Source: Thauera aminoaromatica S2
Lineage (GTDB): Bacteria; Pseudomonadota; Gammaproteobacteria; Burkholderiales; Rhodocyclaceae
Reading direction: 5' to 3'
Length of the DNA stretch: 64,000 bases
NCBI RefSeq assembly: GCF_000310185.1
Contig: NZ_AMXD01000002.1
Span: 50,459 to 114,458 of the forward strand
Part shown: positions 8,513 through 17,833 of the stretch, in pieces
How positions within the stretch are numbered: the stretch's first letter is position 1
Layout of the letters: each line of letters opens with the position of its first letter
Program-made: the position numbers and the translations under genes
Notes under the pieces: model-generated
Database searches by the model: none
The model's input: the letters and a program-made list of their open reading frames with translations, nothing else
What the model was told of the DNA's origin: nothing

Positions 8513-10258
8513 TCAGGAACGCTCCTTGACGTAGCGCCCCGGCGCCGGCTCGATCGGCTCGTACTTCGTGCTGCCCAGGCGTCCGCGCGCGGCCACCTCC
8601 TTGCCGCCATGGCCGCGCAGCCACTCGGCCCAGTGCAGCCACCAGCTGCCCTTGTGCTCGGCGGCGCTCTCGAACCATTCGTCGGGGTCGGCCGGGCGCA
8701 CATCGGCGGTCCAGTAGCTGCGGCGATTCTTCGACGCCGGGTTGATCGCGCCGGCGATGTGGCCGCTTGCGCCGAGCACGAAGGTGGTGTCGCCGCCCAG
8801 CACGTTGCGCGCCAGGTAGGCGCTCTTCCACGGCACGATGTGGTCCTCGCGCGCCGCCATCAGGTAGGCCGGCACGTCGACCTTGCCGAGGTCGACCTTG
8901 TGCCCGAGCATCCTGAGCTTGCCCGGCACGCGCAGGTTGTTCTCGAGGTACATGTTGCGCAGGTACCAGGTGAGGAAGGGCCCCGGCAGGTTGGTCGAAT
9001 CGGAGTTCCAGTACAGCAGGTCGAAGGCGACCGGCTTGTTGCCCTTGAGGTAGTTGCCGACCACGTATTGCCACACCAGGTCGTTGGCGCGCAGGAAGGA
9101 AAACACGTTGGCGAGTTCCTGCCCCTTGAGCACCCCGCCCTTGCCGATCGCGGCCTCGCGCGCGGTGACGCTCGCCTCGTCGACCAGGCAGCCGAGCTCG
9201 CCGGCGTCGGAGAAATCCAGCAGCGTGGTCATCAAGGTGAGGCTCGCCACCGGCTCCTCGCCGCGCGCGCGCGCCACCGCGAGCGCCGAGGTGAGGATGG
9301 TGCCGCCGACACAGAAGCCGAGCACGTTGGGCTTCTTGACGCGGGTGATCGAGCGCACCACCTCGAGCGCCGCGAGCGGTCCCTTGTCGAGGTAGTCGTC
9401 CCAGGTGTAATGGCCGCCGGTGTCGGGACGGGGGTTCTTCCACGACACCAGGAAGACCGTGAAGCCCTGCTCGACGACGAAGCGCACGAGCGAGTTCTCG
9501 GGCTGCAGGTCCATGATGTAGAACTTGTTGATGCACGGCGGCACGATCAACAGCGGCGTCTGCGCGACCTTCTCGGTCAGCGGCGCGTACTGGATCAGCT
9601 GCATCAGCTCGTTCTCGTAGACCACCGAACCCGGGGTCAGCGCGAGGTTACGGCCGATCTCGAAGGCCGCGTCGTCGGTCATCGAGATGCGCCCCTTCTC
9701 GAGGTCGCCGAGCAGGTTCTGGATGCCGCGCGCGATGCTCTCGCCCTTGGTCTCGACCGCGGTCTTGATGAACTCGGGGTTGGTCGCCGCGAAGTTGCTC
9801 GGCGACAGCGCATCGATGTACTGGCGGGTGAGGAACTGCATGCGCGCCTTGGCGCGGCCGTCGGCGATCGGCATCGCGTCCGCCATCTGGCGCAGGAAGC
9901 CGGCGTTGAGCAGGTAGGCTTGGCGCATGTAGTCGAACACCGGGCTCTCGGACCACTCCGGCGCCGCGAAGCGCTTGTCGCCCGGCTCGGGCTGCACCAC
10001 CGCGGGGCCTGCCGCCCCCGGCGTGCGCGCAAGCATGGACGACCACAGTTCGGCGTGCTTCTCGGCGAAGACCTTCTGCAGCGAGGCCATCACCTCGGTC
10101 TCGGGCATCGGCAGCTTCTGCGCCGCCACCCCCGAGGAATCCTGCATCGCCACATGCTGGCGTGCGAGCGCATCGAAGAAACCCTGCGCCATCGCCTGTC
10201 CCGCGGCGAGGATCGCCTGCATTCCCGGCGGCACCTGCTTGCCCGTCGTATCCGACAT
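8513..10258 (-). CDS. phaC: class I poly(3-hydroxyalkanoate) synthase
   Basis: This 581-residue PHA synthase polymerises (R)-3-hydroxyacyl-CoA at the granule surface. It contains the lipase-like box GFCVGG with the nucleophile at C316, plus the family blocks PPCINKFYIMDLQPENS, TDVR-like WTADVRP and GASGHIAG with the catalytic His. The catalytic Asp would lie in the segment around AAREDHIVPW. The N-terminus is the variable PhaC_N region. The ATG start has AGGAGAAAGGG in front. It leads the phaC-phaB-phaB-phaR block. Confidence 0.96.
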   Translation of the reverse strand: MSDTTGKQVPPGMQAILAAGQAMAQGFFDALARQHVAMQDSSGVAAQKLPMPETEVMASLQKVFAEKHAELWSSMLARTPGAAGPAVVQPEPGDKRFAAPEWSESPVFDYMRQAYLLNAGFLRQMADAMPIADGRAKARMQFLTRQYIDALSPSNFAATNPEFIKTAVETKGESIARGIQNLLGDLEKGRISMTDDAAFEIGRNLALTPGSVVYENELMQLIQYAPLTEKVAQTPLLIVPPCINKFYIMDLQPENSLVRFVVEQGFTVFLVSWKNPRPDTGGHYTWDDYLDKGPLAALEVVRSITRVKKPNVLGFCVGGTILTSALAVARARGEEPVASLTLMTTLLDFSDAGELGCLVDEASVTAREAAIGKGGVLKGQELANVFSFLRANDLVWQYVVGNYLKGNKPVAFDLLYWNSDSTNLPGPFLTWYLRNMYLENNLRVPGKLRMLGHKVDLGKVDVPAYLMAAREDHIVPWKSAYLARNVLGGDTTFVLGASGHIAGAINPASKNRRSYWTADVRPADPDEWFESAAEHKGSWWLHWAEWLRGHGGKEVAARGRLGSTKYEPIEPAPGRYVKERS

Positions 10259-10364
10259 CCCTTTCTCCTGAGGCCGCGTCCGCCCGCTCCGGGCCGGGGC
10301 CGCGGTTTCCTGCCCTGTCCGTGATCCTCCGGCGCCGGCTCGCGGCGCGCGCTAGAATCCACCC

Positions 10365-10586
10365 ATGTATCTGATCCCGATCGCCTGGCTCTACGTCGTC
10401 GTCCTCGTCGCCGCGGCGGAGGATTCGATCGTTGCCGCCGTCCTGACCTTCGTGTTCTGGGGGCTCGCGCCCCTGGCCTTGTTTCTTTGGCTGTTCGGCA
10501 CCCCGGCCCGCCGACGTCGCCGCCTGCAGCAGGAGCGAGAAGCACTCGAACGCAACGATAGAGCCGAAACTGACGCCGATCAATAG
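10365..10586 (+). CDS. small membrane protein, unknown
   Basis: This 73-residue protein is divergent from phaC. It has two hydrophobic segments (about residues 3-18 and 23-44) followed by a very basic, then acidic, cytoplasmic tail (ARRRRRLQQEREALE). I do not recognise a family. A TAGAAT box at about 10353-10358 lies only 7 nt before the ATG, so a leaderless or very short-leader transcript is possible. Codon use resembles the neighbours, and the topology supports a real gene, but the evidence is limited to that. Confidence 0.6.
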   Translation: MYLIPIAWLYVVVLVAAAEDSIVAAVLTFVFWGLAPLALFLWLFGTPARRRRRLQQEREALERNDRAETDADQ

Positions 10587-10635
10587 CCGCAATCCCTAAG
10601 ACGGTCATGCGAGACGGATCGCGGCAACGCCGCGC

Positions 10636-11418
10636 TCACGCGATCGCGCCGGGCCGCCCCTCCTCCAGCCAGATCAGCGCGGCGAAACGCCCGGTCGTCC
10701 CATCACGCCGGTAAGAATAGAAATGCGCCGGATCGGCCACGGTGCACACGCTGCCGCCGTCGATCCGCTCCACGCCCGCAAGCGTGAGCCGTCGACGCGC
10801 GAGCGCGCAGAGATCCGCCAGCCACTTCCCGGGCACGCCACCCGCGACGAAGGCGGCGGTCGCGCCCGGGTCCGCGCCGACGAAGGCCGCGCGCACCTCG
10901 TCCCCGACCTCGAAGGCCGTCGGCCCGATCGCGGGCCCGAGCCACGCGCGCACACGCCCCGGCGTCACGCCCATGCGCTCCACGGTGCGCTCCAGCACCC
11001 CGGCGGCCAGGCCGCGCCAGCCAGCGTGGGCGGCGGCGACCACGGTGGCGTCGTCGTCGCAGAAAAGCACTGGCAGGCAGTCGGCGATCATGACCGCACA
11101 CGCCCGCCCGCGCATGCGCGCCACGGCCGCATCGGCCTCGGGCACTCCGGCCGCGCGATCGGCGTCCGCCACCGCGCAGCCATGCACCTGCTCGAGCCAC
11201 ACCGGCTCGGCGCCGATCGCCGCACCCAGGCGTGCGCGGTTGGCCGCCACCGCGCGCGCATCATCGCCAACATGGCTGCCGAGGTTGAAGCTCGCCCACG
11301 GCGGCAAGCTTGCGCCGCCCTCGCGGGTGCTCACCACGGCCCGTACCCCGGGCGGCAGGCTCCACTGCGGGCACAGCAGGCCAGGGGCGAAAAAGCGGTA
11401 GCCGGGCGGCAGGCTCAT
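10636..11418 (-). CDS. pgeF: peptidoglycan editing factor PgeF (YfiH/laccase-domain family)
   Basis: This 260-residue cytosolic protein of the DUF152/Cu-oxidase_4 family is reported to remove wrong amino acids from UDP-MurNAc precursors and in other studies acts on purine nucleosides. Zinc/active-site motifs are visible: EQVHG, VMIADCLPVLFCD (Cys), AAHAGWRGLAAGVLE (His) and RAWLGPAIG. The start at 11418 overlaps the rluD stop in an ATGA arrangement, as in many proteobacteria. This implies translational coupling and excludes the longer upstream frame. Confidence 0.92.
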   Translation of the reverse strand: MSLPPGYRFFAPGLLCPQWSLPPGVRAVVSTREGGASLPPWASFNLGSHVGDDARAVAANRARLGAAIGAEPVWLEQVHGCAVADADRAAGVPEADAAVARMRGRACAVMIADCLPVLFCDDDATVVAAAHAGWRGLAAGVLERTVERMGVTPGRVRAWLGPAIGPTAFEVGDEVRAAFVGADPGATAAFVAGGVPGKWLADLCALARRRLTLAGVERIDGGSVCTVADPAHFYSYRRDGTTGRFAALIWLEEGRPGAIA

Positions 11419-12398
11419 CGCGGCGCTCCATGCAGCTCGTCCAGCAGCGCGGCGAAATCCGCCGCCAGCGGCACCTCCCAACGCATCGCCTCGCCGCTGC
11501 GCGGATGCGTGAGCCCCAGCCGGAAGGCATGCAGGGCCTGGCGCGGGAACGCATCGAGGCGCACATCGCCGCAGCGGCGCGCCCCATAAAGCGGATCGCC
11601 GACCAGCGCATGGCCGATGTGCGCCATGTGGACGCGGATCTGGTGGGTACGCCCGGTCTCCAGACGACATTCGACCAGGGTCGCACGCGGGAAACGCTCG
11701 GTGACGCGGTAATGCGTGACCGCCGGACGGCCGTTGCCGACGACTGCCATGCGCGTGCGCTGCGTAGGGTGACGCCCGATCGGCGCATCGACCGTGCCGC
11801 CGGCCGTCAGCGCGCCCTGCACCAGCGCGCGGTAGTGGCGCCCGACCGTGCGCGCCTGGAGCTGACGCACGAGCTCGGTCTGCGCGGCCAGCGTCTTCGC
11901 CACCACCATCAGCCCGCTGGTGTCCTTGTCGAGCCGGTGCACGATACCGGCCCGCGGCACCCCGGCGAGCGCGGGGTTGCGGTGCAGCAAGGCGTTGAGC
12001 AGGGTCCCGCTCCAGTTGCCGCTGCCGGGATGCACGACGAGGCCGACGGGCTTGTCGATCACCAGCAGGTCCTCGTCCTCGTAGACCACCGCGAGCGGGA
12101 TGTCCTCGGGCAGCGCGGCGGTGACCTCGGGCGGCGGCAGCGCGTCGATCTCGACGCACTCCCCGCCGCACACCTTGCGGCGCGCATCGGGGCTCGCGCC
12201 ATCGACGCGGATCCAGCCCTCCTTGAGCCAGCCCTGCAGGCGGCTGCGCGAATGTTGGGGGAGAAGCCGTGCCAGGGCCTGATCGAGGCGCAGCCCACCC
12301 AGTTCGACGGGAATCGTCAGCGCCTCCCACGCATCGGCGTCGTCGGCGGGAAGATCGGCTGGGAGGGCGGCTGGGATATAATCGGCGTGTTCATTCAC
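11415..12398 (-). CDS. rluD: 23S rRNA pseudouridine synthase RluD
   Basis: This enzyme makes pseudouridines 1911, 1915 and 1917 in helix 69 of 23S rRNA. It has an N-terminal S4 RNA-binding domain (LRLDQALARLLPQHSRSRLQGW) and the catalytic RluA/RluD domain with GIVHRLDKDTSGLMVVAKT, whose Asp is the nucleophile. Starting from the GTG at 12398 gives 327 residues. A longer ATG at 12551 would run far into bamD on the other strand and adds residues foreign to the family. It is translationally coupled to pgeF. Confidence 0.94.
   Translation of the reverse strand: MNEHADYIPAALPADLPADDADAWEALTIPVELGGLRLDQALARLLPQHSRSRLQGWLKEGWIRVDGASPDARRKVCGGECVEIDALPPPEVTAALPEDIPLAVVYEDEDLLVIDKPVGLVVHPGSGNWSGTLLNALLHRNPALAGVPRAGIVHRLDKDTSGLMVVAKTLAAQTELVRQLQARTVGRHYRALVQGALTAGGTVDAPIGRHPTQRTRMAVVGNGRPAVTHYRVTERFPRATLVECRLETGRTHQIRVHMAHIGHALVGDPLYGARRCGDVRLDAFPRQALHAFRLGLTHPRSGEAMRWEVPLAADFAALLDELHGAPR
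12377..12382 (+). promoter_or_regulatory. -10 box for bamD inside rluD 5' end
   Basis: A perfect TATAAT lies 30 nt before the bamD ATG. No good -35 is visible at 16-18 nt. The box falls inside the first codons of rluD on the opposite strand, so the two divergent genes share this DNA. Confidence 0.5.
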
Positions 12399-12411
12399 GC
12401 GAGTGTCTTCG

Positions 12412-13221
12412 ATGGCCAGGTTCACCCCCGGAAGTTTAACGGCAAAAGCCGCGCTGATTGGCGCCTTGCTGCTCGGCGGCTGCGGCCTCCTGCCCGAGCA
12501 GGTCGACGAGACCGCCGGCTGGAACGCACAAAAGCTGTATTCCGAGGCCAAGGCCTCGATGAGCGAGGGCGGCTACGATCGCGCGGTGACGCTATTCGAG
12601 AAGCTCGAGGCACGCTATCCCTACGGCCGCTTCGCCCAGCAGGCCCAGCTTGAGGTGGCCTACGCGTACTACAAGCAGGGCGAGCAGGCGCTCGCGCTCG
12701 CCGCGGCCGACCGCTTCATCAAGCTCCATCCCAATCACCCGAACGTCGACTACGCCTACTACCTCAAGGGCCTGGTCAACTTCAACGAAGACCTCGGCCT
12801 GCTCGCCGGCCTGTCGCGCCAGGATCTCTCCGAGCGCGACCCCAAGGGCGCACGCGAGGCCTTCGACGGCTTCCGCGAACTGGTCGAGCGCTTCCCCGAG
12901 AGCCGCTACGCCGACGACTCGCGGGCGCGCATGCAGTACCTGATCAACTCGCTCGCCTCGCACGAGGTGCATGTCTCGCGCTACTACTACAACCGCGGCG
13001 CCTACGTCGCGGCGATCAACCGCGCGCAGACCGCGGTGAATAACTTCCCGCAGGCACCGGCGATCGAGGAGGCGCTGTTCCTGATGGTCATGAGCTACGA
13101 CAAGCTCGGCATGGCGCAGCTGCGCGACGACGCCGACCGCGTCATGCGCAAGAACTTCCCCGACAGCGTGTATTTCCGCGGTGGCCCGGAAGACACGCGG
13201 CCGTGGTGGCAGCTGTGGTGA
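12412..13221 (+). CDS. bamD: outer membrane assembly lipoprotein BamD
   Basis: BamD is an essential lipoprotein of the BAM complex that inserts beta-barrel proteins into the outer membrane. The lipobox LLLGGC places the acylated cysteine at C24. The mature part has five TPR-like repeats (YSEAKASMSEGGYDRAVTLFEKLEARYPYG, FIKLHPNHPNVDYAYYLKG begin two of them). Total length is about 269 residues, normal for the family. The ATG at 12412 was chosen; an in-frame GTG at 12403 adds three residues. The gene is divergent from rluD, the common arrangement in beta- and gammaproteobacteria. Confidence 0.95.
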   Translation: MARFTPGSLTAKAALIGALLLGGCGLLPEQVDETAGWNAQKLYSEAKASMSEGGYDRAVTLFEKLEARYPYGRFAQQAQLEVAYAYYKQGEQALALAAADRFIKLHPNHPNVDYAYYLKGLVNFNEDLGLLAGLSRQDLSERDPKGAREAFDGFRELVERFPESRYADDSRARMQYLINSLASHEVHVSRYYYNRGAYVAAINRAQTAVNNFPQAPAIEEALFLMVMSYDKLGMAQLRDDADRVMRKNFPDSVYFRGGPEDTRPWWQLW

Positions 13222-13262
13222 GGGTCTGATCCCCCGATCATGCAGATCGGGCGGAGCAAGAT

Positions 13263-13294
13263 GTAAAAAGGCGCCCTGCGAGGCGCCTTTTTAC
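13263..13294. terminator. bidirectional terminator bamD / glcB
   Basis: The stem taaaaaggcgcc/ggcgccttttta has loop ctgcga. The T-run on the right serves bamD and the A-run on the left serves the convergent malate synthase gene. Confidence 0.9.
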
Positions 13295-13345
13295 ATTTCC
13301 AGTGCCGTCGCCGCGATGCACGCGTGCAGCTCTCCATCGCCGGAT

Positions 13346-13393
13346 CGCGAGTCGCGTCGCTCCTGCAGGAGCACAGGAGCGACGCGACTCGCG
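13346..13393. repeat. REP-like inverted repeat
   Basis: A perfect 20-bp inverted pair, cgcgagtcgcgtcgctcctg (13346-13365) and its complement (13374-13393), is separated by 8 nt. The core GGAGCGACGCGA recurs in the tandem element at 50148-50357, so this is a dispersed repeat family. It lies in the convergent gap after bamD, 18 nt from the glcB stop. Confidence 0.75.
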
Positions 13394-13410
13394 CCGAGCG
13401 TGGACGACGC

Positions 13411-15594
13411 TCAGGCGCCGACCTTGGCCTTGAACTGCTGGCGATAGCGGTGCAGCAGCGGCTCGGTGTAGCCGCTCGGCTGGGCGCAGCCCTCGAAGAT
13501 CAGCGCGCGCGCGGCCTGGTAGGCCACCGAGTCGTCGAAGTTCGGCGCCATCGGGCGGTACAGCGGGTCGCCCGCGTTCTGGCCATCGACCACCGCGGCC
13601 ATGCGCTCGAGCGTGGCCTCGACCTGCTCGGCGGGCACCACGCCATGGCGCAGCCAGTTGGCGATGTGCTGGCTGGAGATGCGCAGCGTGGCGCGGTCTT
13701 CCATCAGGCCGATGTCGTTGATGTCGGGCACCTTCGAGCAGCCCACGCCCTGCTCCACCCAGCGCACCACGTAGCCGAGGATGCCCTGGCAGTTGTTGTC
13801 GAGTTCCTGCTGGCGCTCGGTCTCGCTCCACTCGGCCTTGGCCACCACCGGGATGGTGAGCAGGTCGTCGAGCAGCGCCTCGGCTTCCTTGTCGAGGTCG
13901 AGCTTCTCGATGTCCTGCTGCACCGCGGCCACGCTGACCTGGTGGTAATGCAGCGCATGCAGGGTGGCGGCGGTCGGCGACGGCACCCAGGCGGTGTTGG
14001 CGCCCGCCTTGGGATGGCCGATCTTCTGCTCGAGCATCGCGGCCATCAGGTCGGGCATGGCCCACATGCCCTTGCCGATCTGGGCGCGGCCGCGCAGGCC
14101 GGCGGCCAGACCGATGAGCACGTTGCGGCGCTCGTAGGCGGCGATCCACTTGCTGTTCTTGATGTCGCCCTTGCGCATCATCGCGCCGGCCTCCATCGAG
14201 GTGTGCATCTCGTCGCCGGTGCGATCGAGGAAGCCGGTATTGATGAAGGCCACGCGCGCCGGCGCGGCGGCGATGCAGGCACGCAGGTTGACGCTGGTGC
14301 GGCGCTCCTCGTCCATGATGCCGAGCTTGACGGTGTTGGCCGGCAGCCCGAGCAGCTGCTCGACGCGGGTGAACAGCTCGTCGGCGAAGCCGATCTCCGC
14401 CGGGCCGTGCATCTTGGGCTTGACGATGTAGATGCTGCCCTTGCGCGAGTTGCCACGGCGCTCGAGGTCGCGCTTGGCGATCAGCGTGGTGACCACCGCA
14501 TCCATGATGCCTTCGGGGATTTCCTTGCCCTCGCCCCAAAGGATGGCCGGGTTGGTCATCAGGTGGCCGACGTTGCGCACGAAGAGCAGCGCGCGACCGT
14601 GCAGCTTTACCGGCTTGCCGTCGGCACCGGTGTACTCGCGGTCGGCGTTCAGACGCCGCGTCATCGGCTTGCCGCCCTTGTCGAAGGTGTCTTCCAGCGT
14701 ACCGTCCATCAAGCCGAGCCAGTTGCGGTACACCACGACCTTGTCGTCGGCATCCACCGCGGCGACCGAGTCCTCGCAGTCCATGATGGTCGACAGCGCG
14801 GCTTCCATCAGCAGGTCGTTCACGCCCGCGGCATCGGACTTGCCGATGGCGCCGCTGCGGTCGATCTGGATCTCGATGTGCAAGCCGTTGTTCTTCAGCA
14901 GCACGGCGCGCGGCGCGGCGGCCTCGCCCTGGAAGCCGACGAACTTCTCGGCCTGCTGCAGGCCGGTGCTGGCACCGCTCTGCAGCTTCACCACCAGGCG
15001 GCCGGCCTCGACCGCGTAGCCCGCGGCGTCGGCATGCGAGGCACCGGCGAGCGGCGCGGCCTGGTCGAGCACCTGGCGGCCGAAGGCGATGACCTTCGCG
15101 CCGCGCACCGGGTTGTAGCCCTTGGTGAGCTCGGCGCCGTCCTTCTGCGGGATGGCGTCGGTACCGTAGAGCGCGTCGTAGAGCGAGCCCCAGCGCGCGT
15201 TGGCGGCGTTGAGCGCGTAGCGCGCGTTCATCACCGGCACCACGAGCTGCGGGCCGGCCTGCACGGCGAGCTCGTCATCGACGTTGGTGGTGGTGGCCTT
15301 GGCACCGGCGGGCACCGGCAGCAGGTAGCCGATCGAGGACAGGAAGGCCTTGTACGCGGCCATGTCGGCGATCGGCCCCGGGTGGGCGCGATGCCAGGCG
15401 TCGATCTCGGCCTGGATGCGATCGCGTTCGGCGAGCAGAGCGGCGTTCTTCGGTGCGAGATCGTGTACCAGCGCATCGAACCCGGACCAGAAGGCGGCAG
15501 CGTCGACACCGCTGCCCGGCAGGGCTTCTTCTTCAATGAAACGCTTCAGGTTCGCTGCGACCTGCAGACGCTGGACACTCACTCGTTCGGTCAT
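13411..15594 (-). CDS. glcB: malate synthase G
   Basis: This enzyme condenses glyoxylate with acetyl-CoA to malate in the glyoxylate bypass, needed for growth on acetate or aromatic-derived acetyl-CoA. The protein is a single-chain isoform G of 727 residues. Features include the [15 protein letters not shown] catalytic segment, the [15 protein letters not shown] block and the [16 protein letters not shown] loop near the catalytic Asp. The start is ATG 15594 (MTERVSVQ, conserved); an upstream GTG at 15603 adds three residues. It is monocistronic, with terminator 13263-13294 downstream. Confidence 0.96.
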   Translation of the reverse strand: MTERVSVQRLQVAANLKRFIEEEALPGSGVDAAAFWSGFDALVHDLAPKNAALLAERDRIQAEIDAWHRAHPGPIADMAAYKAFLSSIGYLLPVPAGAKATTTNVDDELAVQAGPQLVVPVMNARYALNAANARWGSLYDALYGTDAIPQKDGAELTKGYNPVRGAKVIAFGRQVLDQAAPLAGASHADAAGYAVEAGRLVVKLQSGASTGLQQAEKFVGFQGEAAAPRAVLLKNNGLHIEIQIDRSGAIGKSDAAGVNDLLMEAALSTIMDCEDSVAAVDADDKVVVYRNWLGLMDGTLEDTFDKGGKPMTRRLNADREYTGADGKPVKLHGRALLFVRNVGHLMTNPAILWGEGKEIPEGIMDAVVTTLIAKRDLERRGNSRKGSIYIVKPKMHGPAEIGFADELFTRVEQLLGLPANTVKLGIMDEERRTSVNLRACIAAAPARVAFINTGFLDRTGDEMHTSMEAGAMMRKGDIKNSKWIAAYERRNVLIGLAAGLRGRAQIGKGMWAMPDLMAAMLEQKIGHPKAGANTAWVPSPTAATLHALHYHQVSVAAVQQDIEKLDLDKEAEALLDDLLTIPVVAKAEWSETERQQELDNNCQGILGYVVRWVEQGVGCSKVPDINDIGLMEDRATLRISSQHIANWLRHGVVPAEQVEATLERMAAVVDGQNAGDPLYRPMAPNFDDSVAYQAARALIFEGCAQPSGYTEPLLHRYRQQFKAKVGA

Positions 15595-15778
15595 CTTTCG
15601 CACTCACTGGCTCGGTTGTTGAGGAACACGCCCGCATGAAGGGGCGCATAACCTTTGAAGAATGCTTTCGATCGCGGCGTGGGTCAAGGGTGCGAAGCAA
15701 AAGTCCTCTATAAGACTTGCGCTATGGCTCGGCACGCCGCCAAAGCGGACACCATCGCATCGTCAGCCGCCCAAGTTC

Positions 15779-15792
15779 TGCATTTTATTGCA
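15779..15792. promoter_or_regulatory. TGCA-N6-TGCA box upstream of ridA-like gene
   Basis: Two TGCA tetramers are separated by exactly 6 nt (ttttat). The motif is the same as at the bclA and boxR promoters. It overlaps a possible plus-strand -35 (TTGCAG, 15789-15794). A third TGCA lies at 15809-15812. It sits 94 nt before the ridA-like start and probably is a BoxR operator. Confidence 0.5.
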
Positions 15793-15885
15793 GAATACGC
15801 CCGCGAACTGCACTATTTGACATGCTGCCCGGTCGCGCATCAAGCGCGTACGCGCAGCGCCAGAAACGCACTCGAGGAGACAGAC

Positions 15886-16281
15886 ATGCAGATTCTTCAA
15901 CCCGCGGGCTGGAAACGGCCGAAGGGCTACGCCAATGGAGTGGCCGCGAGCGGACGGATGCTGTTCGTCGCCGGCCAGGTGGGCTGGGACGCGGACGAGG
16001 TCTTCCGCAGCGAGGACCTCGTCGAGCAGATCCGCCAGGCGCTGCGCAACGTGCTCGCCATCCTGGACGCCGGCGGCGCGCGTTCGACCGACATCGTGCG
16101 CATGACCTGGTTCCTGGGCAGCGCCGCCGAGTACAACGCCCGCCTCGAGGAGATCGGCACGGTCTATCGCGACCTGATCGGCCACCACTACCCGGCGATG
16201 AGCGCCGTGCAGGTGGCTGGCTTCGTCGAGGCCGGCGCGAAGGTGGAGATCGAGGTCACGGCGGTGCTGCCGGACGATTGA
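15886..16281 (+). CDS. RidA (YjgF/YER057c/UK114) family protein
   Basis: This 131-residue protein belongs to the RidA superfamily. Archetypal RidA hydrolyses reactive enamine/imine intermediates, and other branches have different roles. The hydrophobic core LFVAGQVGWDADEVF and the C-terminal YPAMSAVQVAGFVEAGAKVEIE are recognisable. The archetype's substrate-binding Arg would be expected near the C-terminal motif but is not obvious, so this may be a non-archetypal branch. The start at 15886 has GAGGAGA in front; the longer frame from 15655 adds unconserved residues. A RidA member at the edge of the benzoate block with the same operator motif suggests a role in aromatic catabolism, by inference. 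Confidence 0.85.
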   Translation: MQILQPAGWKRPKGYANGVAASGRMLFVAGQVGWDADEVFRSEDLVEQIRQALRNVLAILDAGGARSTDIVRMTWFLGSAAEYNARLEEIGTVYRDLIGHHYPAMSAVQVAGFVEAGAKVEIEVTAVLPDD

Positions 16282-16305
16282 GGAGGACGGACCGGGACGG
16301 GCGCA

Positions 16306-16324
16306 GCGCCGCCGCGGGCGGCGC
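16306..16324. terminator. GC-rich hairpin between convergent ridA-like and livF
   Basis: The perfect 8-bp stem gcgccgcc/ggcggcgc has a 3-nt loop and lies in the 90-nt convergent gap. There is no T-run, so termination strength is uncertain. Confidence 0.45.
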
Positions 16325-16371
16325 ACAACGCGCGGACGGGGCCTGCCGGGCCGCGCCCGCGTATCGAAGCA

Positions 16372-17085
16372 TCACACCCCGAGGTGCTTGCGGATCAAGG
16401 CCGGCTCCTGGCGCACCTGTTCGCTCGGACCGTCGAACACCACCTCGCCCTTGACCAGGATCACCGAGCGGTTGGTCAGCGCAGTCACCGCCGAGTGGTT
16501 CTTGTCCACCACCACCGTGGCGATGCCGGTGTCGCGGATGGTGCGGATGACCTTCCAGATCTCCTTGACCATCAGCGGCGCGAGGCCCTCGGTGGCCTCG
16601 TCGAGGATCAGCAGGTCGGGGTTGGTCATCAGCGCGCGTCCGATCGTGAGCATCTGCTGCTCGCCGCCCGAGAGCTGGCCGCCGCCGTTGTCGATACGCT
16701 CGCCCAGGCGCGGGAAGGTCTCCATGACGCGCTCGAAGGTCCATTCGCGCCGCCCGTCCACGCCCGCGCGCGCCGCCATGACGAGATTCTCGCGCACGCT
16801 CAGGTTGGGAAAGATGCCGCGCCCCTCGGGTACGTAGGCCACCCCGGCGAGCGCGATGCGGTGCGGTTTGGCGCGCGTCATGTCGTCGCCGTTCACGCGC
16901 ACCGTGCCGTGGCGCGGCCGCACCAGGCCGAGCATGCTGCGGATCAGCGTGGTCTTGCCCATGCCGTTGCGCCCCATCAGGCCGAGCGCCTCACCCTTGC
17001 GGATCGAGAAGCTCACCCCGTGCAGGATGTGGCTCGAGCCGTAGTAGGTGTGGAGGTCGCGCGCTTCGAGCAGCATCTCAGCCAT
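16372..17085 (-). CDS. livF: ABC transporter ATP-binding protein LivF type
   Basis: This is one of two ATPases of a branched-chain-amino-acid-type (HAAT) importer. It has about 237 residues, Walker A GRNGMGKTT, signature LSGGEQQM, Walker B LLILDEATEGL and a switch His in the VVVDKNHSAV region. The second ATG (17085) was chosen because GGGGAGG lies 6 nt before it; the ATG at 17091 directly abuts that site. It overlaps livG by a few nt. Gene order bclA-livK-H-M-G-F suggests that the cargo is benzoate or a related aromatic acid rather than leucine. Confidence 0.92.
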   Translation of the reverse strand: MAEMLLEARDLHTYYGSSHILHGVSFSIRKGEALGLMGRNGMGKTTLIRSMLGLVRPRHGTVRVNGDDMTRAKPHRIALAGVAYVPEGRGIFPNLSVRENLVMAARAGVDGRREWTFERVMETFPRLGERIDNGGGQLSGGEQQMLTIGRALMTNPDLLILDEATEGLAPLMVKEIWKVIRTIRDTGIATVVVDKNHSAVTALTNRSVILVKGEVVFDGPSEQVRQEPALIRKHLGV

Positions 17086-17833
17086 GTTCATCCTCCCCGA
17101 GATAGGCCGCCTGGACGTCCTCGCTGTTACGGATCTGCTCGGGCGGTCCGGATTCGAGCACCGAGCCCTCGACCATCACGGTGATCGTGTCGGCCACCGC
17201 GAACACCGCATCCATGTCGTGCTCCACGAGCAGGATCGCGCGGTTCTGCTTGAGTTTGCGCAACAGCTCGACCATCTGCGCCGACTCTTCCGAGCCCATG
17301 CCGGCGAGCGGCTCGTCGAGCAGCAGGACACGCGCGTCGGTGGCCAGCACCATCGCGATCTCGAGCTGGCGTTGCTCGCCGTGCGAGAGCAGGCCGGCCT
17401 TGCGCAGCTCGCGCCCGCCCAGGCCCGCCTCGACGATCGCCGCCTGCGCGCGCTCGACGGTGTCGCGCGTCTTCATCGCATCGGTGAAGATCCGCCACGG
17501 CCGCGGCCTGCGCGACTGCGCGGCGAGCCGGCAGTTCTCCAGCACGGTGAATTGCGGAAAGATGTTGGTGCGCTGGTAGCTGCGGCCGATGCCGCGGTGC
17601 GAGCGTGCCGCCGAATCCAGCCCGGTCACGTCCTGCCCTTCGAGCAGGATGCGCCCCGCGGAAGGCGGCAGGTCGCCCGAGAGCATGTTGATGCAGGTCG
17701 ACTTGCCCGCCCCGTTGGGGCCGAGCAGCGCATGCAGCTTGCCGCGCTCGAGCGTGATGCACACCTCGAGGTTGGCGGTCAGCCCGCCGAAATGGCGGGT
17801 CAGGCGGTCCGCCACCAGCATCGCCTCACTCAT
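17078..17833 (-). CDS. livG: ABC transporter ATP-binding protein LivG type
   Basis: This is the second ATPase of the same importer, 251 residues. It shows Walker A GPNGAGKST, signature LSHGEQRQLEIA (LSxGx variant), Walker B VLLLDEPLAGMGSEE, and switch His in LLVEHDMDAVF. The start at ATG 17833 (MSEAM) overlaps the livM stop; the longer frame to 17890 would enter livM without conservation. It functions as a heterodimer with LivF on the LivH-LivM permease. Confidence 0.93.
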   Translation of the reverse strand: MSEAMLVADRLTRHFGGLTANLEVCITLERGKLHALLGPNGAGKSTCINMLSGDLPPSAGRILLEGQDVTGLDSAARSHRGIGRSYQRTNIFPQFTVLENCRLAAQSRRPRPWRIFTDAMKTRDTVERAQAAIVEAGLGGRELRKAGLLSHGEQRQLEIAMVLATDARVLLLDEPLAGMGSEESAQMVELLRKLKQNRAILLVEHDMDAVFAVADTITVMVEGSVLESGPPEQIRNSEDVQAAYLGEDEHG

